From: Rhizobium sp. 16-449-1b
GTDB taxonomy: Bacteria > Pseudomonadota > Alphaproteobacteria > Rhizobiales > Rhizobiaceae
Direction of reading: 5' to 3'
Length of the DNA stretch: 64,000 nucleotides
NCBI RefSeq assembly: GCF_017741935.1
Contig: NZ_JAGHMH010000013.1
Span: 303,389-367,388, forward strand
Shown here: positions 48,500-58,352 of the stretch, in pieces
Numbering within the stretch: the stretch's first letter is position 1
Layout of the letters: each line of letters starts with the position of its first letter
Translations under genes and position numbers: made by a program
The notes under the pieces: model-generated
Told to the model about the DNA's origin: nothing
Database searches by the model: none
The model's input: only the letters and a program-made list of their open reading frames with translations

Positions 48500-50101
48500 A
48501 TGACGACGCAAGAAAGACCCGACATGTTGTACGTGGGCGTTCCACGAGAGAAATTCTCGGGAGAGCGTCGTGTTGCAATCACTCCCGATAGTGCTCTTCA
48601 GCTGCAGAAAATTGGCTACAAATGTCTTGTCGAGACTGGGGCGGGTGTCGAGGCAGGCTTTTCCGATGACGCTTATCGTGCAGCGGGCGTCAGGGTGATC
48701 GAGCGACCCGAAATCCTCTTCGAAGCGGCCAACGTCATTGCTAAAGTGCGACCGCCCGCCGCAGAGGAAGTGGATCGTCTGTCGCCAGGTAAGACTTTGA
48801 TCGCATTTTTCTATCCAGCTCAAAACAACGAGCTGTTGGAGCAGGTGAGACGCACAGGCGCCAACGTCATCGCCATGGACATGGTGCCGCGCATTTCTCG
48901 CGCGCAGAAGATGGACGCCCTGTCGTCCATGGCCAACATCGCCGGCTATCGCGCCGTCATCGAGGCAGGCAACAATTTCGGCCGCTTATTTACCGGCCAG
49001 GTCACGGCCGCCGGCAAGGTGCCGCCTGCAAAGGTGCTCGTCATCGGCGCCGGCGTTGCCGGCCTTGCTGCCATCGGCACCGCGACCTCGCTCGGCGCCA
49101 TCACCTATGCCTTCGACGTTCGCCCCGAAGTCGCCGAACAGATCGAATCCATGGGTGCCGAGTTCGTCTTCCTGGATTTCAAGGAGAGCCAGCAGGATGG
49201 CGCTGCCACCGGTGGCTATGCAGCCCCGTCGTCTCCGGAGTTTCGCGAAAAGCAGCTGGAGAAGTTCCGCGAGCTGGCGCCCGAGATCGATATCGTCATC
49301 ACCACGGCGCTGATCCCCGGCCGCGATGCGCCAAAGCTGTGGTTATCAGACATGGTGGCGCTGATGAAGCCGGGTTCTGTTATCATCGACCTCGCGGCGG
49401 AGCGTGGCGGCAACTGCGACCTGACGGTCGCCGACCAAAAGATCGTCTCCGACAACGGCGTGATCGTCATCGGCTATACCGATTTCCCGAGCCGCATGGC
49501 CGCGCAGTCCTCGACGCTCTACGCCACCAACATCCGCCACATGATGACGGACCTGACGCCCGCCAAGGATGGCAAGCTCGTCCACAACATGGAAGACGAC
49601 GTCATCCGTGGCGCAACCGTCGCCTTCGAGGGCGTGGTGACCTATCCACCACCGCCGCCGAAGATCCAGGCGATCGCCGCCCAGAAGCCAAGGGAAAAGA
49701 CCAAGGAGCCGACGGCTGAGGAAAAGAAGGCGCGCGAGGCGGCCGCCTTCAAGGCGCAAACCAAGAGCCAGGGCTTCCTGCTTTTGATCGGCACCGCGCT
49801 GCTGCTCCTGGTCGGCGCTTATGCCCCGGCAAGCTTCATGAACCATTTCGTGGTCTTCATGCTCGCCTGCTTCATCGGCTTCCAGGTGATCTGGAACGTC
49901 TCGCATTCGCTGCATACGCCGCTGATGGCGGTGACCAATGCGATCTCGGGCATCGTCATTCTCGGCGCGCTGCTGCAGATCGGTTCCGGCAACTGGCTGG
50001 TCGTCATCCTGGCCGCTCTGTCGGTGCTGGTCGCGACGATCAACATCGTGGGCGGTTTTCTTGTCACGCGGCGCATGCTCGCCATGTTCCAGAAGTCTTG
50101 A
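48500..50101 (+). CDS. pntA: NAD(P) transhydrogenase alpha subunit PntA, full-length
   Basis: A 533-residue PntA of the Escherichia coli layout. The NAD(H)-binding domain I (about 1-375) has [35 protein letters not shown] and [14 protein letters not shown] charged linker ([15 protein letters not shown]) leads to four C-terminal membrane helices (about 420-530). Many rhizobia split this into PntAA and PntAB; here it is one chain. With PntB it makes NADPH from NADH using the proton gradient, which would feed AcuI. About the first 120 codons are less GC-biased than the rest. Confidence 0.95.
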   Translation: MTTQERPDMLYVGVPREKFSGERRVAITPDSALQLQKIGYKCLVETGAGVEAGFSDDAYRAAGVRVIERPEILFEAANVIAKVRPPAAEEVDRLSPGKTLIAFFYPAQNNELLEQVRRTGANVIAMDMVPRISRAQKMDALSSMANIAGYRAVIEAGNNFGRLFTGQVTAAGKVPPAKVLVIGAGVAGLAAIGTATSLGAITYAFDVRPEVAEQIESMGAEFVFLDFKESQQDGAATGGYAAPSSPEFREKQLEKFRELAPEIDIVITTALIPGRDAPKLWLSDMVALMKPGSVIIDLAAERGGNCDLTVADQKIVSDNGVIVIGYTDFPSRMAAQSSTLYATNIRHMMTDLTPAKDGKLVHNMEDDVIRGATVAFEGVVTYPPPPPKIQAIAAQKPREKTKEPTAEEKKAREAAAFKAQTKSQGFLLLIGTALLLLVGAYAPASFMNHFVVFMLACFIGFQVIWNVSHSLHTPLMAVTNAISGIVILGALLQIGSGNWLVVILAALSVLVATINIVGGFLVTRRMLAMFQKS

Positions 50102-50131
50102 TCGGGCCAGGGATATCAAGGGATTTTCAAC

Positions 50132-51565
50132 ATGACGATTGGTATCGTTTCGGCCGCCTATATCTCCGCGGCTGTGCTTTTCATCCTTTCGCTGGGCGGC
50201 CTGTCGGGCCAGGAAAGCGCCAAGCGCGCCGCTTGGTACGGCATTGTCGGCATGGCGCTCGCCATTGTCGCGACCATTTTCGGCCCTGGTGTAAGCAACT
50301 GGTTCATCATTCTCCCGATGATCCTGGCCGGCTCCATCGCAGGCTACTACGTGGCCAACCGCGTGCAGATGACCGAGATGCCGCAGCTCGTGGCGGCGCT
50401 TCACTCCTTCGTCGGCCTCGCCGCCGTCTTCATCGGCTACAACGCCCACATCGAAGCATGGCGCGTTGCCGGCATGGATGAGGCGGCACGCGCTGCACTC
50501 GATGGCTTCGCCGGTATTCTCGCGCACAAGACCCCGGTCGAGCTCGCGATCATGAAGGTCGAGGTCTTCCTCGGCGTCTTCATCGGTGCGATCACCTTCA
50601 CCGGCTCGGTCGTCGCCTTCGGCAAGTTGGCCGGCAAGGTCGACGGCAAGGCGAAGAAGCTGCCGGGCGGGCATTTTCTCAATGCCGCCGCCGCGATCCT
50701 GTCGCTGATCCTGCTCCTGATGTACGCCAACGATGCTGGCGTCTGGACGCTGATCCTAATGACGCTGCTCGCCTTCTTCATCGGCTACCACCTGATCATG
50801 GGCATCGGCGGCGCCGACATGCCGGTCGTGGTTTCGATGCTGAACAGCTATTCCGGCTGGGCGGCCGCCGCCATCGGCTTCACGCTCGGCAACGATCTCC
50901 TGATCGTCACCGGCGCGCTGGTCGGCTCCTCGGGCGCGATCCTCTCCTACATCATGTGCAAGGCGATGAACCGCTCCTTTGTCTCGGTGATTCTCGGCGG
51001 CTTCGGCGCAGCGAGTGGACCGGCTATGGAGATCGTGGGAGAACAGATCGCAATTGACGCCGAGGGTGTAGCGGCCGCGCTCAACGATGCCGACAGTGTC
51101 ATCATTGTGCCTGGTTACGGGATGGCGGTTGCACAAGCGCAACAATCTGTTTCTGAACTTACGCGCAAACTTCGGGACGCCGGCAAGAATGTTCGGTTTG
51201 CCATCCACCCGGTCGCCGGTCGCCTTCCGGGCCACATGAACGTGCTGCTTGCAGAAGCCAAGGTCCCCTATGACATTGTGCTCGAGATGGATGAGATTAA
51301 CGAGGACTTCCACGAAACAGACGTGGTTATCGTCATTGGCTCCAACGACATCGTCAACCCTGCTGCCCAGGATGACCCCAATTCACCAATAGCCGGCATG
51401 CCTGTGCTTGAAGTTTGGAAAGCGAAGCAGGTTTTTGTCTCCAAGCGCGGTCAAGGTGCCGGGTATTCCGGCATCGAAAATCCGCTCTTCTACAAAGAGA
51501 GCACCCGGATGTTCTATGGGGATGCGAAGGAAAGTTTGAACAGGCTTCTTCCCATGATCGCGTGA
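50132..51565 (+). CDS. pntB: NAD(P) transhydrogenase beta subunit PntB
   Basis: A 477-residue PntB with about nine N-terminal membrane helices (residues 1-265), including the [20 protein letters not shown] loop, and the NADP(H)-binding domain III (about 285-477) with [15 protein letters not shown] and [18 protein letters not shown]. It follows pntA by 30 bases. Codon use changes abruptly near 51010: before it the gene is strongly GC-biased, after it the bias relaxes, with no break in the protein. A recombination joint is the simplest explanation. Confidence 0.96.
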   Translation: MTIGIVSAAYISAAVLFILSLGGLSGQESAKRAAWYGIVGMALAIVATIFGPGVSNWFIILPMILAGSIAGYYVANRVQMTEMPQLVAALHSFVGLAAVFIGYNAHIEAWRVAGMDEAARAALDGFAGILAHKTPVELAIMKVEVFLGVFIGAITFTGSVVAFGKLAGKVDGKAKKLPGGHFLNAAAAILSLILLLMYANDAGVWTLILMTLLAFFIGYHLIMGIGGADMPVVVSMLNSYSGWAAAAIGFTLGNDLLIVTGALVGSSGAILSYIMCKAMNRSFVSVILGGFGAASGPAMEIVGEQIAIDAEGVAAALNDADSVIIVPGYGMAVAQAQQSVSELTRKLRDAGKNVRFAIHPVAGRLPGHMNVLLAEAKVPYDIVLEMDEINEDFHETDVVIVIGSNDIVNPAAQDDPNSPIAGMPVLEVWKAKQVFVSKRGQGAGYSGIENPLFYKESTRMFYGDAKESLNRLLPMIA

Positions 51566-51609
51566 CAATGGATATCCATCCGACGAAGGGAACGCTGACC
51601 GAACTATGG

Positions 51610-51626
51610 CATTAGAAATCTCAATG
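51610..51626 (+). promoter_or_regulatory. Shared 17-bp motif, site D, upstream of the DMT transporter
   Basis: CATTAGAAATCTCAATG on the plus strand, 107 bases before the transporter start. Fifteen of 17 positions match site A in front of bioB, including both outer arms CATT and AATG. Confidence 0.5.
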
Positions 51627-51732
51627 TGAGCTGCAACGCTTCTAATTTGACGCTGGCTCGCCATGCGCCTTTCCTTACGAGGCGTCAATTGATTCTTGAC
51701 CTTCCCGGTGAGCAAATACCTCTTTATGTATC

Positions 51733-52728
51733 GTGCCCGCCAAGACGCAGCTTTGCGAAAGGGCAAATTCAGTGGCTGTAGATGAATGCTCGACAGGCGC
51801 GTGTGATGAATCCGAAGGCGCGCGTCGGCATTGGACGCGACCTTCGGCATTGGCACTAGGAGTAGGAGTCGCATTTCTCGGCTACTTCGCGTTCGCCCTT
51901 AATGATGCTCTTGCGAAAGCGCTGGTTGTAAGCTTTGGTGTGGCACAGGTCGTCGCGATACGCTCCGTAGGTGGTTTCCTCCTCCTCGTCCCGCTACTAG
52001 TTCGTTCGAAATCGAAGCTGTTCACTCAGGTCGAGCAGCCGGGCTTGCAGTTTTTACGTGCCGCTTTGGCGATGGTTGACACTGGGCTCTTCTACGCTGC
52101 CTGTGTTTATCTACCCCTGGCGGATGTCTTCACCTTCTATATGGCGGGGCCTATTTACACGACTTTGGCATCCCACTTCTTCCTAAGGGAAAACGTCGGA
52201 TGGAAACAGTGGATAGCTATAATCGTTGGCTTTTTGGGCGTCGTGCTCGCCCTGCGGCCATCATCCGAAGCAATGTCGTTCGCGGCAGTCTTCGCTATAT
52301 CGGGCAGCGTTTCCTATTCATTGGCCATGGTCATAAACAAGAAGCTGGCTAGAACGAGCGACGCGGTTCTTGTGTCCTATCAGTCTATCGTGGGTATCGT
52401 CGGGGCTGGCGCGTTTTCCATTTTTGACTGGCGACCGATGACCATGAGCGGTTTGGCTGCGATGCTCTTGCTCGGCCTGGTTGGTACTGCCGCACATCTA
52501 ATGCTCACGCGCGCTGTCAAATTGGCGCCGGTTTCCGTGCTCGCACCAATACAATACACGCTGCTGCTGTGGGGAATTGTGTTTGGCATTGTGTTCTTCG
52601 GCGACTACCCGTCCGTGACGACAATCGTGGGATCCGCAATCATCGTGGTTGCCGGCCTCTCGATATTCGGTCGCCAACCAAAGATGCGGGGCACCTCAAT
52701 TACTCAGATCCCATTGGATGCACCATGA
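51733..52728 (+). CDS. DMT-superfamily (EamA) transporter
   Basis: A 331-residue membrane protein with two EamA repeats and about ten hydrophobic segments. Landmarks are GYFAFALNDALAKALV in the first repeat and FAISGSVSYSLAMVINKKL in the second. The family exports amino acids, metabolites or drugs, and a few members import. The likely start is GTG 51733; about 35 hydrophilic residues precede the first helix, so a later start is possible. Site D of the shared motif is upstream. It could export a by-product such as an excess amino acid. Confidence 0.85.
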   Translation: MPAKTQLCERANSVAVDECSTGACDESEGARRHWTRPSALALGVGVAFLGYFAFALNDALAKALVVSFGVAQVVAIRSVGGFLLLVPLLVRSKSKLFTQVEQPGLQFLRAALAMVDTGLFYAACVYLPLADVFTFYMAGPIYTTLASHFFLRENVGWKQWIAIIVGFLGVVLALRPSSEAMSFAAVFAISGSVSYSLAMVINKKLARTSDAVLVSYQSIVGIVGAGAFSIFDWRPMTMSGLAAMLLLGLVGTAAHLMLTRAVKLAPVSVLAPIQYTLLLWGIVFGIVFFGDYPSVTTIVGSAIIVVAGLSIFGRQPKMRGTSITQIPLDAP

Positions 52729-52744
52729 TCTGTGAGAGTTGGAG

Positions 52745-53623
52745 ATGATACGCTATCGACCTGTCCACGAAGCACGCAAATTCTTCGTTAGGGTGAATGG
52801 GATGCGACATTGCATCAGGGAATGGGGTGACGCGCGCCTTCCTGCGATCTTGATGCTGCACGGTCATATGGACAGCTCGATTACCTTCCAGTTTCTTGCA
52901 GACCGATTGGCCTCGGGCTTTCGGGTGGTCGCGCCCGATCTGAGGGGATTTGGTGAAACCCAATGGGTGTCGCAAGGATACTCCTTCGAAGATTACTTGA
53001 ACGACGTTGATGGGGTGATCGGGAAACTATTCTTCAAGCCAGTTGCCGTACTCGGACACAGTCTCGGTGGGAATCTTGCGATGATGTTCGCAGGTATTCG
53101 GGCGGACAAAGTGAATGCCGTCATTTCACTTGACGGGTTCGGAATGTCAGATCCAGAACCGGACACGATAACCGCGCACTACCGCAGATGGCTGAACACG
53201 AAGCGTTCGATGCCACCGGCGCAACAGCTCGGCGATCTCGACGATGCGGTGAAGCGCCTTATCAGATCGAATCCAAATCTTTCTCCGGATAAAGCACGCT
53301 TCCTTGCCGCTAGACTGACGATCCGCAAGGAGGGACGTTTGTCCTGGCGATTTGACCCTGCACATCGTGGACCCTTTCCAAGACCATATCGTTCATCCGA
53401 CTGGTTACAGGCAATTCAAGAGATTAAAGCTCCGGTGCTTTGGATCGGAAGTGACCAGCCTTATCCGCAATCGCTCGCGGTCAGGCATCCGACTCTACAG
53501 GACCGGCTCGGCTTGTGTGGTGCAGACTTCCAACGCGTAGTGGGTGCCAGTCATAATTTGCACCATGACGCGCCCGACGTCGTGGCAGCTCATGTGATGA
53601 GGCTTCTCCTGTCGGTTGGGTAA
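52745..53623 (+). CDS. Alpha/beta hydrolase, cytoplasmic
   Basis: A 292-residue alpha/beta hydrolase with the oxyanion segment MLHGHMDSSITF, the aspartate-rich VVAPDLRGFGET, the nucleophile Ser in GHSLGGN, and a likely catalytic His in GASHNLHHDAPDVV. No signal peptide. It may be an esterase or a C-C hydrolase; the substrate is unknown. It begins 16 bases after the transporter stop. I chose ATG 52745 over an in-frame TTG at 52739. Confidence 0.85.
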   Translation: MIRYRPVHEARKFFVRVNGMRHCIREWGDARLPAILMLHGHMDSSITFQFLADRLASGFRVVAPDLRGFGETQWVSQGYSFEDYLNDVDGVIGKLFFKPVAVLGHSLGGNLAMMFAGIRADKVNAVISLDGFGMSDPEPDTITAHYRRWLNTKRSMPPAQQLGDLDDAVKRLIRSNPNLSPDKARFLAARLTIRKEGRLSWRFDPAHRGPFPRPYRSSDWLQAIQEIKAPVLWIGSDQPYPQSLAVRHPTLQDRLGLCGADFQRVVGASHNLHHDAPDVVAAHVMRLLLSVG

Positions 53624-53714
53624 CAACATCCACTCAGTAAAGCGTATGCGTAGCGGGCGTACTGCCGCGGTTCTCTAGGAATTTGTGCGACGGACATGTC
53701 GCGAGGGAGGGTAT

Positions 53715-55907
53715 GTGAAGGCCATTGCGAGTGTATCTACTAAGATGATCCTTGCTACGAGTGCATCTTTAGCGCTCGTTCTTGCTGGGTATACGACGTT
53801 CAGCGCCATGCGAGCGAAGGACAAAACTGAACATGCGGTAATGGATCTCGCCCTCGAGAAAGCCGGCTCGGTAAGCAAGCAGGTCGAGAGCAATATGGTA
53901 GAAGCTATCTCGGCGAGCACCTCGATGGCGGCGAGCCTGTCGGGATTGCTTCAAGGGGGGCAGGCGAAGCGCGAGGACGTGATCCAGATGCTGAAGGCAG
54001 TTGCGCCACAATATCCCTCGGTCTTCGGGACTTGGATGTGCGAGCTTGTTGGTGAGAGTGCGCCGCGACCAACAATTGGAAACGATGGGGCGAACAAAGA
54101 AGGCCTGTTTACGCCCTATTGGACGAAGAGTGATAGTGGCGAGTTGGAATTCTCCACCTTCCCGGTCGATACTAGCGCGGAGTACTATGCTCTTCCATTA
54201 AGGATCGAGAAGAGCGGCGTCACCGCGCCATATATAACGACGACGAAGAAGCTCGTAACTTCAGTGTCGGTGCCTATTCGGGTTAATGGCAAAATAGTTG
54301 CCGTCGGAGGCGTCGATATCAAGCTTGATGACTTGACGGCCTCTCTCGTTTCTCTCGAGCCATTTGAGGGAGGGCATGTCATGTTGCTAGCCAGCGACGG
54401 GAAATGGCTTGCCAATCCCGACAAGAGCAAACTCATGACGGACTATTCAGAGGAGGGCGCGGAGCAGGTCGAACAGGCACTTTCGAGCCATGGTGTCCAG
54501 ATCGTTGGTATGCCTGATGGCGGCGCACGAGTGATTTACCCGTTCACGGCTTCCGGTATGAACGCCACTTGGGCGACCGTCGTTGATGTCCCTGGGCCCG
54601 TATTCTCCAAGCCGGTCTGGAGCGAGGTTTTGAGCACGGTCGGGGCTGGCATCATCCTCATGATTGTTGCAACCTCCGGCATATGGGTAATCTCCTATGT
54701 CCTCGTCGCAAGACGCTTGAAAGGTGTCGCCCTCGCCGTCGACAACATGGCACGGGGAAACTATGCCGATCGGGTTCCCGCTGATGCGGGTCGCGACGAG
54801 CTAGGACGACTTAGCAGCGCGCTCGAAAAGTTCCGTGAGGAACTTGCAGATGGGGTCCGGTTAAAGATGGATCAGGAGAGATTGCGCGAAGAAGTCGAAG
54901 TCGGTAACAAGCGACAGGCAGCCCTCGAAATTGCGAAAGCCGAGGATCTTCGTGATTTTGTGGGCGCGGTTCAGATCTCATTTCAGCGACTTGCGGAGGG
55001 AGATCTGACGGTGAGAATGGACGAGCCGGTTGCGCTCGACTTTGAGGCTATCCGACAGAATTTCAACTCTGCAGTTACGTCGCTTGAAGGCACCGTGCAT
55101 GCGGTTATTCAATCGGTGCAAACCATTCGAAGTGGTTTGGCCGAGATATCGACCGCTTCGAACGATCTGGCGCGACGAACTGAACAACAGGCGGCCTCCC
55201 TTGAAGAAACCGTTGCAGCTCTCGGCGAAGTAACGCGTGGCATCAATGGCACGGCAGAAGGGGCCAGCTCTGCTAAGACTGCCGTCGAGCAGGCTCGTGC
55301 GGACGCTGAAGACGGTGGCGAGATTGTTTCACGAGCGATAGCGGCAATGACTGAGATCCAACATTCATCGGTCAGAGTCGAGAATATCATTGGCGTCATT
55401 GAAGAAATTGCGTTCCAGACAAACTTGCTCGCGCTCAACGCCGGCGTGGAAGCTGCCCGAGCCGGCGAGGCAGGCAAGGGCTTCGCTGTCGTTGCTCAGG
55501 AGGTCCGAGAGCTAGCACAGCGTTCAGCAGATGCGGCGAAGGAGATCAAAGGTCTGATCTCAACATCCTCGTCGCACGTCGAGACAGGTGTCAAGCTTGT
55601 TGAGAAAAGCGGCCTGTCTCTGATGCGGATCGTTGAGCAGGTTGTCTCGATGGCCGGTACCGTGGGGCAGATCGCGACGAGCGCAAATGAGCAGGCAACG
55701 AGCCTGCGCGAAGTGTCCTCGGCTGCGGACCAAATGGACAAGGTTACGCAACAAAACGCGGCGATGGTCGAGCAGGCGACTGCTGCTACTCAAGGCCTAA
55801 CCCATGAGACTGACGTTTTGGCGCAAACCGTTGCTCGTTTCAGAGTCGAGGAGCGCCGCAACCTGGCTGACGGCAAGCTCCGTGTGGTCGCGCGGTCACA
55901 CAGCTAA
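53715..55907 (+). CDS. Methyl-accepting chemotaxis protein with dCACHE-type sensor
   Basis: A 730-residue chemoreceptor. An N-terminal membrane anchor, a periplasmic CACHE-type domain (about 30-315), a second membrane helix (near [22 protein letters not shown]), one or two HAMP-like segments and a C-terminal signalling domain with the hairpin-tip region [21 protein letters not shown]. dCACHE domains often bind amino acids, amines and organic acids, so this receptor may guide cells to the island's substrate. The start is GTG 53715 with GGAGGG upstream; an upstream GTG at 53685 is in frame. No C-terminal CheR-docking pentapeptide stands out. Confidence 0.92.
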   Translation: MKAIASVSTKMILATSASLALVLAGYTTFSAMRAKDKTEHAVMDLALEKAGSVSKQVESNMVEAISASTSMAASLSGLLQGGQAKREDVIQMLKAVAPQYPSVFGTWMCELVGESAPRPTIGNDGANKEGLFTPYWTKSDSGELEFSTFPVDTSAEYYALPLRIEKSGVTAPYITTTKKLVTSVSVPIRVNGKIVAVGGVDIKLDDLTASLVSLEPFEGGHVMLLASDGKWLANPDKSKLMTDYSEEGAEQVEQALSSHGVQIVGMPDGGARVIYPFTASGMNATWATVVDVPGPVFSKPVWSEVLSTVGAGIILMIVATSGIWVISYVLVARRLKGVALAVDNMARGNYADRVPADAGRDELGRLSSALEKFREELADGVRLKMDQERLREEVEVGNKRQAALEIAKAEDLRDFVGAVQISFQRLAEGDLTVRMDEPVALDFEAIRQNFNSAVTSLEGTVHAVIQSVQTIRSGLAEISTASNDLARRTEQQAASLEETVAALGEVTRGINGTAEGASSAKTAVEQARADAEDGGEIVSRAIAAMTEIQHSSVRVENIIGVIEEIAFQTNLLALNAGVEAARAGEAGKGFAVVAQEVRELAQRSADAAKEIKGLISTSSSHVETGVKLVEKSGLSLMRIVEQVVSMAGTVGQIATSANEQATSLREVSSAADQMDKVTQQNAAMVEQATAATQGLTHETDVLAQTVARFRVEERRNLADGKLRVVARSHS

Positions 55908-55931
55908 GACGCGCTCTCTCTAAAGGGGCAC

Positions 55932-55961
55932 GGGGAGCAGCCTTTAGCGCGGCTGCCCCCC
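55932..55961 (+). terminator. Terminator-like hairpin after the chemoreceptor gene
   Basis: GGGGAGCAGCC pairs with GGCTGCCCCCC (10 pairs, one A/C mismatch) around an 8-base loop, 25 bases past the stop. The rest of 55962-56208 shows nothing further. Confidence 0.6.
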
Positions 55962-56208
55962 GGAATGTTGTACCAAGAATGGTCGTACGGCTCGCATGTT
56001 GCCCGCGGGACAGCGGCTCTACATCTCTACGCGGACGCTGGATGCGGAAACTCGCACGCGAAAACGCGGTATGTGACATGAGGTCACCTAATGCCGGACC
56101 GCGAAAATCTCATTTGAGAGAACAAGAACTCCAGATCTAGATTTGCGACTCGAGCACGGTTGACCGCGCGGGCGCACCGAGAATCGGGACCAAAACGGGT
56201 GGAGCAAC

Positions 56209-57597
56209 ATGACGGAATGGATCACAAAGGAACTTGCTGAATACGCTGTAGCAACGTCGTTTGACACCTATCTGATCGAAGTCGTCGAACAAGGAAAGCT
56301 CTTTGTACTTGACACTTTGGGATGCATGCTCGGCGGCATCCAGACCGAGCTGAGCCAAACGATGGCTCGCTCGCTTAAAAAGGCCGGCAGCGGCGGTGGA
56401 GCGACGATTGTTGGCACTGACATAAGCCTCTCCCTCGGAGACGCCGCGCTTCTCAACGGCACATCCGCCAATGCGCTTGATTTTGAGGAGACTCTGGCTG
56501 GTATCGGCCACCCTTCCGGAACGATTTTTGGCGCAGCACTCGCGGCGGGCGAAGATCGTGAGATTACAGGTGCTGAATTTCTCGATTCCGTCTTAGTGGG
56601 CTACGACATTGGAAACCGTATCGGCCGGTCGATTCAACCGTCATACGAGCGATTGCAGGAAGTTTGGTTCGTAGGGACATGGCAGACCTTTTCTGCTGTT
56701 TCCGCGGCAGCCAAGTGCCTCAAACTTGATTTGGAAAAAACTCTCCATGCTTATGGTATAGCGGGCGCAACGGCTCCGTTGCCGAATTCTCAAAAATGGG
56801 GTTTCGAGCATGAGGAACGCCCAGTTCACTGGGTGAAAGAGCCAACTGGCTGGCCGAGCTGGACGGGCATCACGGCTGCTCTTCTTGCAGAAAACGGTTT
56901 CGTCGGTAATCGATTCATACTCGACGGCGAAAAAGGCTTTTGGCGCATGGCCGGATCGGACCGCGTTGATTTCGCCGGCATGCGACGGAACCTCGGAACA
57001 GATTTCGAAATTATGAATGCTAGCTTCAAGCCATACTCTTGCTGCCGGTGGCAGCATTCTGCGCTTGATTGTGTCACGGAGTTAATGGGGCGTCATAAGC
57101 TTCGCGCTGAAGATATCGTTGCGCTGGAGGTTCACACGTTCGATTGGGTCCAAGGGTTTGAGATCTACGGGCCGGTGGATAGCGTCGATGCCGGCTTCTC
57201 TATTCCTTTCAGCGTTACGATGCTCCTTCACGGCTTTAAACCTGGGCCCGGGTGGTTTGTCAACGAAGTGCTGCACGATCGGGATCTCATCGACTATTCC
57301 AAGCGAATTACTGTCAAACTCGACGCATACTACAACACAGCGTTCCATAAAGAGGGCCGCATTGGTGCACGGGTTGAGATCAAGCTACGTTCCGGCGAGG
57401 CAATCTCCGCCACATCGGATATTCCGACGGGCTCCCCAGAGAGGCCGATGGCACGGGCTGCTATCGTCGATAAATACATGTCGATGGCTGCACCTATGCT
57501 TGGCGAAAAGAATGCTACTGAACTGATGCATCGCGTTGCCGATATGGAGCATGTGAGAAAAATTGGCGATATTCTAAATCTCACCCGGGTCAGCTGA
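56209..57597 (+). CDS. MmgE/PrpD family protein
   Basis: A 462-residue protein of the MmgE/PrpD fold, which includes 2-methylcitrate dehydratase, cis-aconitate decarboxylase and iminodisuccinate epimerase. Landmarks are LDTLGCMLGGIQTEL, NGTSANALDFEETLAGIGHPSG and the segment around SFKPYSCCRWQHSALD. No 2-methylcitrate synthase or lyase gene is nearby and the island has the methylmalonyl route instead, so a methylcitrate role is doubtful. An isomerase, dehydratase or decarboxylase for another intermediate is more likely. GGTGGAGCAAC precedes the ATG. Confidence 0.85.
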   Translation: MTEWITKELAEYAVATSFDTYLIEVVEQGKLFVLDTLGCMLGGIQTELSQTMARSLKKAGSGGGATIVGTDISLSLGDAALLNGTSANALDFEETLAGIGHPSGTIFGAALAAGEDREITGAEFLDSVLVGYDIGNRIGRSIQPSYERLQEVWFVGTWQTFSAVSAAAKCLKLDLEKTLHAYGIAGATAPLPNSQKWGFEHEERPVHWVKEPTGWPSWTGITAALLAENGFVGNRFILDGEKGFWRMAGSDRVDFAGMRRNLGTDFEIMNASFKPYSCCRWQHSALDCVTELMGRHKLRAEDIVALEVHTFDWVQGFEIYGPVDSVDAGFSIPFSVTMLLHGFKPGPGWFVNEVLHDRDLIDYSKRITVKLDAYYNTAFHKEGRIGARVEIKLRSGEAISATSDIPTGSPERPMARAAIVDKYMSMAAPMLGEKNATELMHRVADMEHVRKIGDILNLTRVS

Positions 57598-57740
57598 TCG
57601 GTTTATTGCTTTTCGCGAAATCGCTCTGATCGATCTAATGGATTTCCGCTGCAGCTCAGCAATCGTCGCTATGTGGCTATACCCCAGCTTGTCTATTTTC
57701 GTCTCCGACTGCCACGCAGTCATACAGGTACGGAATCATA

Positions 57741-58352
57741 ATGATAGATGACCTTTTCGCCCGGAACCGTGCTTGGTCCAGTGAACGGACGGCCGAGAGG
57801 GCCGATTATTTTGAAAGCCTCGCAACGCTTCAGAAACCCGAATATCTCTGGATCGGATGTTCCGACAGTCGTGTTCCGGCCAACGTAATCACTGGTCTTG
57901 AGCCAGGCGAAGTATTTGTTCACCGTAACGTTGCCAATCTGATCCATCCAACAGACTTCAACATGCTGTCTGTCGTGGAATTTGCGGTGCAGCAGTTGAA
58001 CGTAAAGCATATCATAATCTGTGGCCACTACGGCTGTGGGGGGGTGCGTGCGGCAGTATCCGGGCAACAATTTGGCGTTATCGATCATTGGCTGCAGCCG
58101 ATTCGCGACGTCGCGCAGCAAGAATTTCAATGCGTAGAATGTAGTACTTGGACTGATCCAGATCTTGATAAGCTGTGTGAAGCATCAATTGCTGCGCAGG
58201 TCGAATGCCTCTCGCGAACGCCGACGCTTCGAGCGGCGTGGAAGAAGGGGCAAGATATCGCCATCCATGGCTGGGTTTATGGTCTAAAGGATGGCCTGCT
58301 CTCGAACTTGAACTGCACGATCGTGAATGGCGTGATGGCTTTAAAAGCGTAA
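57741..58352 (+). CDS. Beta-class carbonic anhydrase
   Basis: A 203-residue beta-carbonic anhydrase that interconverts CO2 and bicarbonate. Zinc ligands are C40 (in CSDSRVPA with D42 and R44), H96 and C99 (in GHYGCGG). Length and motifs match Can/CynT-type enzymes. It can supply bicarbonate to propionyl-CoA carboxylase and CO2 balance for BioD, and the malonate semialdehyde decarboxylase-like enzyme releases CO2. No cyanase gene is near, so a cyn role is unlikely. Confidence 0.95.
   Translation: MIDDLFARNRAWSSERTAERADYFESLATLQKPEYLWIGCSDSRVPANVITGLEPGEVFVHRNVANLIHPTDFNMLSVVEFAVQQLNVKHIIICGHYGCGGVRAAVSGQQFGVIDHWLQPIRDVAQQEFQCVECSTWTDPDLDKLCEASIAAQVECLSRTPTLRAAWKKGQDIAIHGWVYGLKDGLLSNLNCTIVNGVMALKA

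Noticed and set aside
49346..50674. Long minus-strand open frame of 442 codons opposite pntA/pntB
   Set aside because: It mirrors a strongly GC-biased gene pair with clear PntA/PntB domains; the reverse product is rich in Arg, Asp, His and Glu without any domain, as expected of a shadow frame.
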